A stretch of 64,000 nucleotides of DNA. It comes from Chroococcidiopsis sp. CCMEE 29. GTDB taxonomy: Bacteria; Cyanobacteriota; Cyanobacteriia; Cyanobacteriales; Chroococcidiopsidaceae. Under the pieces are notes generated by a model. It ran no database searches. It was not told where the DNA came from and saw only the letters and a list, made by a program, of their open reading frames with translations. The number at the start of each line of letters is the position of its first letter. The stretch's first letter is position 1. Shown piece by piece: positions 35,498 through 45,207 of the stretch. Position numbers and translations under genes: made by a program. The stretch lies in NCBI RefSeq assembly GCF_023558375.1, contig NZ_CP083762.1:274273-338272 (forward strand). Direction: 5' to 3'.

Positions 35498-36874
35498 ATG
35501 AAACAAAGCCTCAAGTATATATTTTTCAGTTTGGGGTTAATTAGCCTAGGTGTTGCAAGCTATTTCGGCTATACCTTGTGGCGAGTCTTGAGTATTGGCA
35601 CGGCTTTTCAAGCTAAACAATTTTGTTCGGGTGTGTTTGTCTCTCAACGCACTCCAGAATCTATTTTCAATCAAGATGTTTTAGCTGAGATCGAAGGTTT
35701 ATCAACACTGGAACAGTCAATTGTCAAGTCAATTCAAGTTAATATTGATCGCCCACAACAATCTGTAACAGCAAGTATTTTCGGCTGGGCAAAACATCAA
35801 GCCATCTTTCGTTCTGGGCTTGGTTGTACTCTAGTCATCGCTACCTCTGAAGCCCAGTTGCGCTCGCCAGTTAAGTCAATGCGTCTCGCTCCCCAAAAAC
35901 TAGACGAACGGTGGCTGCTAGGGCAAACAGACCGAGAAACACCTGAAATTAACCAAAAACAACTCAAAGTAGCTCTAAACTGGGTTTTCCATCTCCAGCA
36001 GCACACTAGGGCTGTAGTTATCGTTTATAAAGGTCAGATTGTCGCCGAACGCTACGCACCAGGCTTTTCCGCTCAGATGCCTTTACCCGGATGGTCGATG
36101 ACCAAGAGCGTAATTAATGCACTTGTGGGGATTCTTGTCAAGGAGGGTAAACTATCGCTGACAGATAAAAACCTGATGCCACAGTGGAACAATTGGGGCG
36201 ATCGCCGCAGCCAAATTACTCTAGATTCGATGCTTCGCATGAGTAGCGGGCTGAAGTTTAACGAAACAGAAGGAAATCCCCTAGGAGATTTGATTCAAAT
36301 GCTATTCGGTCGGGCAAATGTGGCTGTATATGCGGCAAATCAGCCCTTAGAAGCCGCTCCAGATACTAAGTGGCAATACTCCAGTGGGACAACTAACATT
36401 GTCTCCCGTGTTATCCGCAACGCGATCAGTAGCGATGCCGATTATCTAGCGTTTCCCCGTCGCGCCTTGTTTGATCGCCTAGGGATGTCTAGTGCTGTTA
36501 TCGAACCAGATGCATCGGGAACCTTTGTTGGCTCGTCTTTCATGTATGCTACAGCAAGGGATTGGGCGCGATTTGGTCTACTTTATTTACAAGATGGCGT
36601 ATGGGAAGGACGACGCATCTTACCAGAAGGCTGGGTAAAGTACAGTCGCACGCCAACTGAGCTAGCACCTAAGAAAAATTATGGCGCTCATTTTTGGTTG
36701 ATGAACGTTGCTACACCATCTGGACAAAGCCAAATTCTCACCGCTCAAGGATTCCAGGATCAATACATTGCTATTATTCCTTCACACCAACTCGTTATCG
36801 TTCATCTGGGGAAAAATGAAAACGCGACGCGCCAACAATTTATTCCTCAAATCTTAGCGGCTTTTGCTAATTAA
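35498..36874 (+). CDS. Class C beta-lactamase-like serine hydrolase
   Basis: Protein of 458 residues with an N-terminal membrane anchor (residues 7-27, IFFSLGLISLGVASYFGYTL) and a long linker. The beta-lactamase/DD-peptidase fold starts at about 155: SMTK at residues 200-203 (Ser nucleophile and Lys), YSS at 294-296, and a C-terminal GFQDQYIAI strand that lacks a clear KTG. The family includes esterases, D-aminopeptidases and carboxypeptidases; it acts on the outer face of the membrane. Actual beta-lactam hydrolysis is not implied. IS6 ends flank the gene on both sides. Confidence 0.88.
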   Translation: MKQSLKYIFFSLGLISLGVASYFGYTLWRVLSIGTAFQAKQFCSGVFVSQRTPESIFNQDVLAEIEGLSTLEQSIVKSIQVNIDRPQQSVTASIFGWAKHQAIFRSGLGCTLVIATSEAQLRSPVKSMRLAPQKLDERWLLGQTDRETPEINQKQLKVALNWVFHLQQHTRAVVIVYKGQIVAERYAPGFSAQMPLPGWSMTKSVINALVGILVKEGKLSLTDKNLMPQWNNWGDRRSQITLDSMLRMSSGLKFNETEGNPLGDLIQMLFGRANVAVYAANQPLEAAPDTKWQYSSGTTNIVSRVIRNAISSDADYLAFPRRALFDRLGMSSAVIEPDASGTFVGSSFMYATARDWARFGLLYLQDGVWEGRRILPEGWVKYSRTPTELAPKKNYGAHFWLMNVATPSGQSQILTAQGFQDQYIAIIPSHQLVIVHLGKNENATRQQFIPQILAAFAN

Positions 36875-36900
36875 TTTAGGCGGGTTGATCGAGATCCTGG

Positions 36901-36928
36901 GGTATTGTCAGGTGGCATTGTCAACTTA
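36901..36928. repeat. Two orphan IS6-type ends
   Basis: GGTATTGTCA at 36901 and GGCATTGTCAACTTAA at 36913 are stacked IS6 tips. With the end at 35362-35375 they bracket the serine hydrolase gene. Confidence 0.65.
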
Positions 36929-37029
36929 ATCGGAAAAACTTAAAATTAAGCACGATAATCCCTGAGCAATTAGGATCACTCAAACTAGGCAACAGAAACT
37001 AGCAAGAGCGACTTCTCGCCAATCTTGAA

Positions 37030-37514
37030 ATCGTTGGAGGTTGACCATCGAATGTGACCAGATGTGGTCATTTGTTAACAGTAAGAAAAACGACGTTTAC
37101 ATCTGGCTAGCAATTGACCGCGATTCCCGAAAAATTGTAGGTTGTTTTGTGGGAGATAGAACTCGAAAATCAACTCGTCAACTGTGGGCTTCTTTACCAA
37201 CTGTTTATCGGCAATGTGCTGTTGCTTATACAGATTTTTGGCAGGCTTACAAAACTGTTATTCCTGCCAAACAGCATCGAGCTGTAGGTAAACAAACAGG
37301 TCAAACTAATCGGATTGAAAGGTTAAATAATACCTTCAGACAACGGGTTTCTCGACTAGTAAGAGCAAGTCTATCATTCTCCAAAAAGCTCAACAATCAC
37401 ATTGGAGCGATTTGGTACTTCATTCAGGGTTACAATGCAGAGCTGGCAAAGGCTTGAACCTTACCACTACTTCCATATCACTACCAACCTTACCACTACT
37501 TCCATATCACTACC
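37030..37514 (+). mobile_element. IS1-family 3' part with duplicated end
   Basis: The InsB half is intact from TIECDQMWSFVNSKKND to HIGAIWYFIQGYNAELAKA (stop 37457) and close to the copy at 29754. InsA is missing. The terminal 29 bp occur twice in tandem (37457-37485 and 37486-37514), so the element end was duplicated. Confidence 0.85.
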
Positions 37515-37649
37515 CAACGCTGTAATGGTTAAAGCTATAACCACAACAACAGCAGTGGTGGTAACAACAGCAGTGGTGGTATGCGAAGCAACCCTTGCTT
37601 GTTGCACAAGAACCGGTGTTGCATCTAAAAGCTAGAGCGCTCCAGCCCT
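37515..37649. repeat. Short low-complexity region with an 18-bp doublet
   Basis: AACAACAGCAGTGGTGGT occurs twice in tandem around 37546-37581. No gene is supported. Confidence 0.5.
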
Positions 37650-38357
37650 TTACGATGCTGAGTCTACCTGAGTTGCTGCCTCACTCATACTGTAGCTCCC
37701 TGCTTCCCCGCGATACCATTTGTTCTTCCTCACACCATCAGACAACACATTCGAGACCCGCTCTCTAGCCGTAGTTCGTACCTGTTTAGGGATCTGTTCT
37801 ACAAAGATGGCATCTACAACCGCCGCTATCTCTAGTAGCTGGTCTGGTTGGCGTTGCAGCACTTCAGACACCGCCTCTGATAAAGTACTATTACTAAACT
37901 CGTCTCGCAGATAGTCCTGCCAACTCTCGGTTTTCTTGGCTGTTTTCCTTACTGATGCAGGCTTGTTTGTCTGTTTTGTGCTGAAAGAGGATGATGGCTT
38001 TTTCGCTCTGGAAGGCTGGGTATCCTCTAGGGCTTGAGTTTCAGGTTCGGCAGTGGCAATGGCAGTTGTGAGTGCACTCTCTAACTCTGGTCTTGCTGCC
38101 TCCAAAATGGTTGGTTCAGATTTTCCATTGGGAGCAGCGGTTGCTGGCGCTGTTGCTGCTGCTGTTGGGGTGGTAGTATCTTCAACAGTAAATAAACTGA
38201 TGACACTTGTGAGGCTCCTGCGCTTCTGTTGCACTGATTCTAGTTGAGCGCTCAATTGTGCCTCTTGAGCAGCTAATTCGGAATCAGCTTCTAGTAACTT
38301 GGTAACAGTAGGGTCGGAGGTCTGCATTTTTGGCTGGGAGTCTTGCACCACTATCAC
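37650..38357 (-). CDS. Hypothetical protein, coiled-coil plus linker plus C-terminal domain
   Basis: Protein of 235 residues, not assigned. Residues 15-50 form a likely coiled coil (LLEADSELAAQEAQLSAQLE). Then comes an Ala/Thr/Pro/Glu-rich linker (about 60-130), a Lys/Ser-rich patch (KKPSSSFSTKQTNKPASVRK), and a C-terminal globular part (LSEAVSEVLQRQPDQLLEIA to NKWYRGEAGSYSM) that looks like a winged-helix DNA-binding domain. The GTG start is used; an ATG at 38327 is an alternative. Such architecture suggests a replicon-encoded DNA-associated protein, by inference. Confidence 0.7.
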   Translation of the reverse strand: MIVVQDSQPKMQTSDPTVTKLLEADSELAAQEAQLSAQLESVQQKRRSLTSVISLFTVEDTTTPTAAATAPATAAPNGKSEPTILEAARPELESALTTAIATAEPETQALEDTQPSRAKKPSSSFSTKQTNKPASVRKTAKKTESWQDYLRDEFSNSTLSEAVSEVLQRQPDQLLEIAAVVDAIFVEQIPKQVRTTARERVSNVLSDGVRKNKWYRGEAGSYSMSEAATQVDSAS

Positions 38358-38650
38358 TATCTTGGATTAAATGTTTTCCTAGTTCAATTCTAAAGACAAG
38401 TTGAAGGAATTAACATCTGGCTAGTGCAGCCTGGCTGGAATAACTTTCCACTTTTTGTGTTAGTGTACCCTTCAAACTTCTACTGGAATGGCTTGGCAAA
38501 AGTGCGGTAAAGTAAGCAATGAAGTCCAAGATTTGTTGCCTGAAATCACCAGTGGAAGTAAAGTAACCGGGGTGTGTTGCAAAAACGGAGGTGTTATAGA
38601 GCTGTGGAAAAGACATTAAATTGCCATCCCAAACTCAGAACGATTAATGG
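38358..38650. other. Intergenic region before IS701
   Basis: About 290 bases. A minus-strand frame of 68 residues (38616-38410, MSFPQLYNTSVFATHPGYFT...) is open but has no clear ribosome binding site or recognisable family. Otherwise nothing is seen. Confidence 0.3.
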
Positions 38651-40113
38651 CACTACAGTTGTAGATAGAATTAGGAAGTAAGGGTGAACATGAAGGGTAC
38701 TGATGCAGGAAGAGTTCAACCTATTTCCTAACGGGCAAGCTTTGGAAGCTCTATGTGCATGGAGCGATAATCTCAAGTCATTCCAGCAACGAATCGGTAA
38801 ATACTTTGCCCGCTCTGAAGCAAAAGGAGCAGCCTTTGATTATATTCAAGCCTTGCTATGTCCGGTAGAACCCAAAAATGGTTGGCAGATGGCAGAGCAG
38901 GTAGGGTACGCCAATCCCTATCGCTTGCAACACTTGTTGGGGAGAGCGATATGGGATGAGGAGCAAGTGTGTGCTGAGGTGAGAGATTATGTAGTCGAGC
39001 ATCTGGATGATGGAACAGGTATTTTAGCCGTAGACGAGACCAGCTTTCTCAAGAGGGGAGAAGAATCAGTTGGGGTAGGAAGACAATACTGCGGTCTGAC
39101 GGGACAGATAGAAAACTGTCAAGTTGGAGTGTTTCTGGCTTACATCAGCTCAAAGGGACAGAGCTTGCTTGATCGTCGTCTCTACTTGCCGAAGTCTTGG
39201 ACCACACTTAGCAAACGGCGTAAGAAGGCTCACATTCCTAGCAAGGTAAGGTTCGCTACGAAAACTGGATTGGCTAAAGGGATGTTGCAGTCGGCAATCA
39301 ATGCTGGGATACAACCGACATGGTTTGTGGCTGATGAAGTCTATAGTCGGGACGCCTCTTAGGAGCGATGGCTGGAGCAAACGGTGAGACAGCCCTATGT
39401 GCTTACCGTCAATAAGCGCCAACCTACTCCGATTCACTTCAAAACTCATTATGCCTAAGACGTCGCTGACACCGTCCCAGCCGAGGCTTGGCAGCGACTT
39501 AGTACCGGAGCGGGAACGAAGGGAGAGCGGTATTATGAGTGGGCTCGTGTCGAACTGAGTTGCCGTCAGCCCGAAGGATTCAGCCGTTGGTTCCTGTTTC
39601 GCCGTTGTCCCGAACACCCAAGTTTTATCAGCTACTATCAGGTTTTTGCTCCCAGCAACACCTCTCTAGAAACCATGGTTGGAGTTGCCGGGCAACGGTG
39701 GCGAATCGAGGAGTGCTTTCAATTCGCCAAGGATCAACTCGGCTTGGGAGATTACGAGGTGCGCTCGTGGACCGGCTGGCACCGCCATGTCACTTTGGTG
39801 CTGGCGGCAGGAGCTTTCTTGTCTGTATTGCGTTATCAAGCCGAACCGCTTGGAGAACTCTCAACTCCTCCATTTTTTTCTCCTCACGTCGAGGCTGGCT
39901 CTGGGGTTGCGTTCAAAGCGGTCTGTGGGCTCTCGTCCGCCTGAGTCTAGCTGAGCTGAAGCGATGGGTCTGGAGGTTACTGTTTCCCCGCTCTTGGTCT
40001 CTAGATTTGATCTTCCATTGGTCTTTCTGGCGCAGACATCACCAAGCTCTCGCTCGTTACCATCATTACCGTAAGCGTTCCCGAGCTCCCTAGAATTATC
40101 TACAACTGTAGTG
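38651..40113 (+). mobile_element. IS701-family element, inactive
   Basis: The tips CACTACAGTTGTAGATA (38651) and its complement (to 40113) enclose 1463 bp. The transposase reads from MQEEFNLFPNGQALEALCAW through GILAVDETSFLKRGEESVGV (first catalytic Asp) and GIQPTWFVADEVYSRDAS. A TAG follows at 39361, then QPYVLTVNKRQ, a TAA near 39457, and GQRWRIEECFQFAKDQLGLG with the catalytic Glu. Two nonsense codons kill it. Confidence 0.87.
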
Positions 40114-40117
40114 ATTG

Positions 40118-40668
40118 GGTGGTGTTCTAGATCTGGTGTTCAGCTATAATAAGGGACTGGAAAAGGAAGTTAAAGGAAGTTGTTTGGTTAAGCATTATGG
40201 CTGTTTGGCTCCCAGTGCAGTGTCCACATTGTCACAGCGAAGAGGTAATTAAGAATGGAAAATCAGCTGAGGGGAAGCAACGCTATCGCTGCCAGAATGA
40301 GAATTGCCCCTATCGCACTTTCATCTTGAATCAAACCTATCCGGGACGAAGCAGACAAGTCAAACAGCAAATAGTGGAGATGACACTTAACGGCAGTGGT
40401 GTTCGAGATATAGCAAGGGTGTTACGTGTTAGCCCTACTACTGTGATTCAGGAATTAAAAAAAACTCAAACATCTCGAACCAGTAAATCGGAAACTGTTA
40501 CAGCAACTGAGGCCCGAGCAGATTGAAGTAGATATCGTTCGAGTTGAAGAGCTAGAAGAAGTTGAGATTGAAGAAGCCCAACTGGACGAGATGTGGAGCT
40601 ATGTCAGTAGCAAGAAGAACCCACGTTGGCTTTGGCACGCAATTGATCGTAGAACTGGTCAAGTTTTA
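40118..40668 (+). mobile_element. IS1-family 5' part
   Basis: The left end is identical to the element at 30615. InsA (40197-40526) has the zinc ribbon and HTH. The joined -1 frame is intact here (PEQIEVDIVRVEELEEVEIE) into InsB but is cut after RTGQVL by IS5 DNA. It shows what the undamaged frame of the 30615 copy should look like. Confidence 0.88.
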
Positions 40669-40758
40669 GAAAGTGTTTGTAAATAAAGATAAAGGAAAAT
40701 GGAGTAGAGATTGAACTAAGGGTATTGGTGGATGTGAGTCCGAGAATCTAGTTGATGT

Positions 40759-40888
40759 CATGAGCCATAAAATCTACGATAGCGACCTGACCGATGCCGA
40801 ATGGGAGCGAATTAAACCGTTACTGCCGCCGGAAAAGCCCTTGGGTTCGCACCGAGAAGTCGCTCTGCGTGAAGTATTAGATGCGATT
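40759..40888 (+). mobile_element. IS5-family N-terminal scrap
   Basis: The ATG at 40759 opens MSHKIYDSDLTDAEWERIKP, LLPPEKPLGSHREVALREVL, the N-terminal DUF4096-like domain of IS5 transposases. Cut after DAIF by the next element. The preceding 90 bases are its leader. Confidence 0.8.
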
Positions 40889-40898
40889 TTCGGTAGTG

Positions 40899-41640
40899 CT
40901 AAAGAAGTAATGATGCATTGTAATGATGGATGAAGTACCAAATTGCGCCAACGTGATTCTCTAATGACTTTGAAAACGACAGGGTTTTGCGGACTAATCG
41001 AGAAACCCGTTGGCGTAAGGTATTGTTAAACCGTTCAATGTAGCTGGTCAATCCAGTCTCTTTTCCCACAGCTTGATGTCGCTTGCTTGGAAACACGGCT
41101 GCATAAGCTGCCCAGAAATCGGTGAAGCGACTGCACATTGACGGTAGACCCCAGGCAAGGAATCCCACAGTTTCCAGGCGGCTGTCTCGTCGCGATTACC
41201 GATGTAGACCCCGACAATCTCACGAGTGTCTGCATCGAGTGCTAACCAGACCCACTGCTTATTGCCTTTGTTGTCCACAAATGACCATAATTCATCGCAT
41301 TGCATCGTTAGCTTCCCCTTTTTTTTGGGGCTACCTGCACTTGACGAGGCACCCTGGCATATTTCTCATTGACGTAGGGAAAGCAGCCATTGCTCAGACA
41401 CTTGGACAGCCCGAGCAATTCCAGCCAACGAAATTCGTTCGAGCAGCAATCGGTCAATGAGATTCCGTGTCGCTTGGTCAATCACTTTCTTTGTCGGTTG
41501 TTCAACGAACTGTCGTCCACAATCGTGACACTTGAACCGTTGTTTGCCATTGTGAATACGACCATTCTTGACCGTGTGGGTAGATGCACAAGTTGGGCAG
41601 GCAGGCATGGAAGGAGGACAGCGAGACACTCTACTTGTCT
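40899..41640 (-). mobile_element. IS1-family element, frameshifted
   Basis: The minus strand: InsA from 41629 (CPTCASTHTVKNGRIHNGKQ, CHDCGRQFVEQPTKKVID), then InsB (QCDELWSFVDNKGNKQWVWL). The frame breaks after QCAVAS and resumes with FTDFWAAYAAVFPSKRHQAV to HVGAIWYFIHHYNASL. The frameshift in the catalytic domain inactivates it. Its right part replaced the N-terminus of the recombinase that follows. Confidence 0.85.
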
Positions 41641-41666
41641 ATCATTACATCTTGGGCACTACCCGT

Positions 41667-42053
41667 CGCGGCAAGGGAAATAAGGAGCGGACTGTGTATC
41701 TTCCACCCCTATTACTTTCTCTAGTCGAGGATTGGATAGAAATTAGGGGTAAAACTAGGGGAGCGTTATTATGCCATGTCAGGAAAGGCAGGCAGGTAAT
41801 CGTGCGAACGCTTACTCCCCAATCAGTCTGGTTTGTGTTGAAGAACAGGGCGCTTGATGCTGGTGTAGATGACTTTTCGCCCCACGACTTCCGCCGCACC
41901 TTCATTTCAGAGTTGCTGGATGCTGGCGTGGACATAGTTACAGTTCAGCAGCTAGCCGGACACGCCGACCCAGCGACTACGAGCAGGTATGACAGGCGCA
42001 AAGAAGAAACCAAGCGCCGTGCCGTGCAGGTGTTGGATCTGCTGTGTCTGTGA
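41667..42053 (+). pseudogene. Tyrosine recombinase, catalytic C-terminal part
   Basis: Headless site-specific recombinase. Visible active-site parts are the beta-hairpin Lys (GKGNKERTVYLPP), HxxR in SPHDFRRTFISELL, the second His in QQLAGHADPATTSRYDRR and the Tyr nucleophile in SRYD. The first Arg and the core-binding domain are missing, replaced by IS1 DNA, so it cannot act alone. Recombinases of this kind resolve plasmid multimers or integrate elements. Confidence 0.85.
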
Positions 42054-42054
42054 A

Positions 42055-42275
42055 GAAACCAAGCACCGTGCAGTGCAGGCGTTGCAGATCCCTGGTGCAG
42101 GCAGGAGGAAGAAGGGGTAGCGATCGCACGACTGCTTCTGTTAGATGCTGTGCGGACATAGTGACACAGTCCAGCAGCTAGCGGACAGCCGAGCCAGCGA
42201 CTACGAGCAGATATGACAGGCGCAAGGAAGAAACTCTTCGTCGCACCGTTTCTATGTTGGATCTACTGTGTTTGT
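42055..42275 (+). pseudogene. Decayed second copy of the recombinase tail
   Basis: Directly after the recombinase stop, words from its last 50 codons recur with indels and stops: EETKHRAVQ-like DNA, DIVTQSSS*, EPATTSRYDRRKEE then SMLDLLCL. Evidently a tandem duplication that has degraded. Confidence 0.75.
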
Positions 42276-42624
42276 ATATTTTTGCAGGTCATCAGAGATA
42301 TCGAACGCTTCTTGGAACCTGCGCTGTTGGTTTAACGAATAACCTCAGCGATTGTCTTTGCAACTAATTCGGTTAACGAACCATAATTCGGGAGCAGGGA
42401 ATTCAGCATTTCTCGAAAAGTAGAGCAGAACGCAAAGACAGCAAATTCGATTGAAGCAAATATGAGAGTTTGTTGAAAAAGATTCACAGATTTTTAAAGT
42501 TTTACCTAGAAACTGATTTGTGTAAGGCAAATAGACATCATACCCCAATACACGCATTTAGCTTGTTTTGGAGCTAGTTCATCCGTGCTGTTATCGTTTA
42601 TGACTGCATTTGAGGAAATTTAAC
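42276..42624. other. Intergenic region before the Tat-exported propeller gene
   Basis: About 350 bases without a gene. Contains short inverted words (GGTTTAACGAATAACC near 42330 and GGTTAACGAACC near 42372) that could be a recombination or regulatory site. The ribosome binding site GAGGAA precedes 42625. Confidence 0.4.
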
Positions 42625-44019
42625 ATGAGCTGGTCACGCCGAAAATTTCTGGCAGGAACTACCATAGCGACTGCAATTGCTGTGACTCAGATGAGCCGCG
42701 CTCAAGCATCGAGCCGTCTTTCCCAAACAACAAAAAGAAGCCAGTCACAGCAAAAGGATTACATCTTTATTTGTAATGAAGACTCCAACACGCTCTCAGT
42801 CATCGATCCAATAACTAATCAAATAAATACAACTATCAACTTGACGAGTTTTGATGAAGACCCCCGACCGCCGTTTCGCTTTGTCACTGGAGGGATGATG
42901 CCAACCCATGCGGCAATGGTTTCCAAACCCCTCTACCACGGTGCAATCCACATCCACGGCTCGGCTCCTTCGCCCGACTCCCGTTTGTTAGCAGTAACGG
43001 GGCGCGGCACTAGTAATCTTTATCTAATTGATGTGGAAAGCAAGCGAGTGCTAGGCAGCACGCCAAATCCTCAAGTGAAGTTAGGGAAAGAAGTAAAGCA
43101 GGAATGGCTTTCGAGCGGACTGCTAGTGGGACGGGAACCCCACGAACCAACCTTCAGCCGGAATGGGAAAGAATTGTGGGTAACGTTGCGCGGTGAAAAT
43201 CGCATTGCCATCTTGGACCTACAAGCTGCCTTGGATGCACTCGAACAAGGGATGACAGTAGGGGCTGTACGGCAGTACCTCAACACACTCAATGGTCCCG
43301 CCCAAGTCTGGTTTTCACAGGACGGTCAAACAGCCTTTGTCATATCCCAGAAGACACCGCTGATTCAAGTTTTTGATACGAACCCAGATAGAACTGGTTT
43401 GAGCCGACCAAAGTTGAGGACTCAACTGGATATTAAAGCCCAAGACTCCTATGGCTTTACTCCTTTCCAAAAAACAACCCCTGGTGGCAAGGAAATTTGG
43501 TTTTCTCACAAACTGGCGGATGCCCTCTCAGCCAGGGAAACCAGTGGCTCTTACCGCTTGCTTGATCGAATTTCCCTTGGCGATCGCGCCCGACCAAATC
43601 ACGTAGAATTTGTGGAGAACGAACGAGGGAAAGTGGTTTATGCCAGCTTAGCTCGCGTTGATGATGGCGATCCCCGAGGGATAGCATCGAGCCAGATTGC
43701 AATTATCGATCGCTCTGTTCCTCCTGGCAAGCGCAGTGTCGTTGGCACTTTTTTCAGTCATGGGCGGGAGGCACACGGTTTATGGACTAATCCAGAAAAT
43801 ACTCGGCTCTACATTGCCCACGAACAAGACGAGTTGCCAGGAACGCCCGCTGCTGGACAAACTGTTTGCACGGTATTTGATGTCTCAAATCCTTTCCAGC
43901 CTGCGTTTATTGCCCAAATTCCCTTGGGTGAACTCGTGCTGCCTTCTGGCAGGTTGCGCAATAAAAAAAGTATTAACTTAGTCTACGTGCGTCCTGGTGC
44001 GCGTAGTCAAACGGCATGA
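42625..44019 (+). CDS. Tat-exported beta-propeller protein (YVTN-like)
   Basis: Protein of 464 residues. A twin-arginine signal (SRRKFLAGTTIATAIAV, cleavage near SRAQA) sends it folded across the membrane. The mature part has YVTN-type propeller strands such as YIFICNEDSNTLSVIDPITN and LLAVTGRGTSNLYLIDVESK, found in surface-layer, nitrite-reductase-like and metal-binding propellers. Several His in HAAMVSKPLYHGAIHIHG could bind metal. The ATG at 42625 follows GAGGAA. 21 bases before the DUF305 gene, in the same direction as a two-component system. Confidence 0.87.
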   Translation: MSWSRRKFLAGTTIATAIAVTQMSRAQASSRLSQTTKRSQSQQKDYIFICNEDSNTLSVIDPITNQINTTINLTSFDEDPRPPFRFVTGGMMPTHAAMVSKPLYHGAIHIHGSAPSPDSRLLAVTGRGTSNLYLIDVESKRVLGSTPNPQVKLGKEVKQEWLSSGLLVGREPHEPTFSRNGKELWVTLRGENRIAILDLQAALDALEQGMTVGAVRQYLNTLNGPAQVWFSQDGQTAFVISQKTPLIQVFDTNPDRTGLSRPKLRTQLDIKAQDSYGFTPFQKTTPGGKEIWFSHKLADALSARETSGSYRLLDRISLGDRARPNHVEFVENERGKVVYASLARVDDGDPRGIASSQIAIIDRSVPPGKRSVVGTFFSHGREAHGLWTNPENTRLYIAHEQDELPGTPAAGQTVCTVFDVSNPFQPAFIAQIPLGELVLPSGRLRNKKSINLVYVRPGARSQTA

Positions 44020-44040
44020 ACTTCAGCATGGAGGATAGAA

Positions 44041-44493
44041 ATGATACATCGAGCATTAATCGCTATTCTTCTCGCAGTATCGATCGCGTTTGGATTAGGA
44101 GTGAATCTAGCACTGGCGCATGAACTAGGACACGTTCATCCTGCATCATCCACCCAATTGGGCGAAGAGTTTGCTGCTTTCGCCCAAGCGATGGCAGCGG
44201 GTATGGATAAGATGATGAAAGACATGCACCGCCCTGGTATGACTGGCGACCCAGATGTTGATTTTCTTGCCATGATGATTCCGCACCACGAGGGTGCTGT
44301 AGAAATGGCACGCTTGGTACTGATCTACGGCAGAGATCCTTTAGCACGTCAGCTGGCTGAGGAAATGATCGCATCCCAGCAAGTGGAGATTGCGGCTATG
44401 CAATCTAGGCTCTCAACTCTCAAACAAGGTATCAACCTCAATCCAGATGGCTTTCCAGCAATTGGCGGCATACGAGGAATTCACATTCGTTAA
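44041..44493 (+). CDS. DUF305 domain exported protein
   Basis: Protein of 150 residues with a signal peptide (hydrophobic to about residue 25, cleavage near ALA-HE). The DUF305 core DVDFLAMMIPHHEGAVEMAR is at residues 78-97, with Met/His-rich stretches (MAAGMDKMMKDMHRPGM) suited to copper or silver binding. DUF305 proteins often sit with metal-resistance genes. Adjacent to the propeller gene and the OmpR/kinase pair, suggesting an envelope metal-sensing module. Confidence 0.92.
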   Translation: MIHRALIAILLAVSIAFGLGVNLALAHELGHVHPASSTQLGEEFAAFAQAMAAGMDKMMKDMHRPGMTGDPDVDFLAMMIPHHEGAVEMARLVLIYGRDPLARQLAEEMIASQQVEIAAMQSRLSTLKQGINLNPDGFPAIGGIRGIHIR

Positions 44494-44511
44494 TTCTAGT
44501 CATTGAAGCTA

Positions 44512-45207
44512 ATGTCAGCGATCGCTACTGTTTTGATTATTGAAGATGACGCGAGTTTGCGCGAGACATTGCAACTCTACATGGAGCGCGAAGGGCTGAA
44601 CTGTCTGACCATCGATAACGGTGCAGATGGCATGGCTCAAATCGAGCGATTGCATCCCGATCTTGTCATTTTGGACATCATGCTTCCCGATCTGAATGGA
44701 TTTCTAGTGTGCCAAGCGGCACGGAATGCCGGATGCTTTATGCCGATTCTGATGCTGACAGCACGAACAGGTGAGAGCGATCGCGTCCAAGGACTGGCAA
44801 TTGGTGCTGATGACTACCTCACCAAACCATTCAGTGCCAAGGAATTGATCGCCAGAGTCAGAGCCTTGTTGCGACGGGCGTACAGCCAAGGCTATCGCGA
44901 TGTGCGCTACGGACGAGGCTTAGCAATTGACGACGAGCGGCGCTACGCCTACCTCAACGGCGAAAAATTAGATTTGCGGGGTAAAGAATTCGATCTGCTG
45001 GCACATCTGGCCAGTTCCCCTGGACGTGCCTACACTCGCGAGCAGCTTTTAGAATCAGTATGGGGTTATGACTTCGAGGGCGATGCTCGGATTGTCGATG
45101 TTTATATCCGCAAACTAAGAGAAAAAATTGAGGTAGACCCCGCCCATCCCAACTATATCCAAACGGTTTGGGGGATTGGCTATCGCTGCGGGAGAGACGA
45201 GAGATGA
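44512..45207 (+). CDS. OmpR/PhoB-family response regulator
   Basis: Two-domain regulator of 231 residues. Receiver: acidic pair IIEDD at the start, phospho-acceptor Asp in LVILDIMLPDLNG, then Thr/Lys in LMLTARTGE and YLTKPFS. C-terminal winged helix: DLRGKEFDLLAHLASSPGRA, RIVDVYIRKLREKI, VWGIGYR. The ATG at 44512 is preferred. Overlaps the kinase start by four bases (ATGA), so the pair is translationally coupled. Confidence 0.95.
   Translation: MSAIATVLIIEDDASLRETLQLYMEREGLNCLTIDNGADGMAQIERLHPDLVILDIMLPDLNGFLVCQAARNAGCFMPILMLTARTGESDRVQGLAIGADDYLTKPFSAKELIARVRALLRRAYSQGYRDVRYGRGLAIDDERRYAYLNGEKLDLRGKEFDLLAHLASSPGRAYTREQLLESVWGYDFEGDARIVDVYIRKLREKIEVDPAHPNYIQTVWGIGYRCGRDER

Noticed and set aside
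35498-36874. True beta-lactamase resistance gene
   Set aside because: The SxxK and YSS motifs are shared with esterases and peptidases, no clear KTG is seen, and the anchored long N-terminal region is not typical of resistance enzymes.
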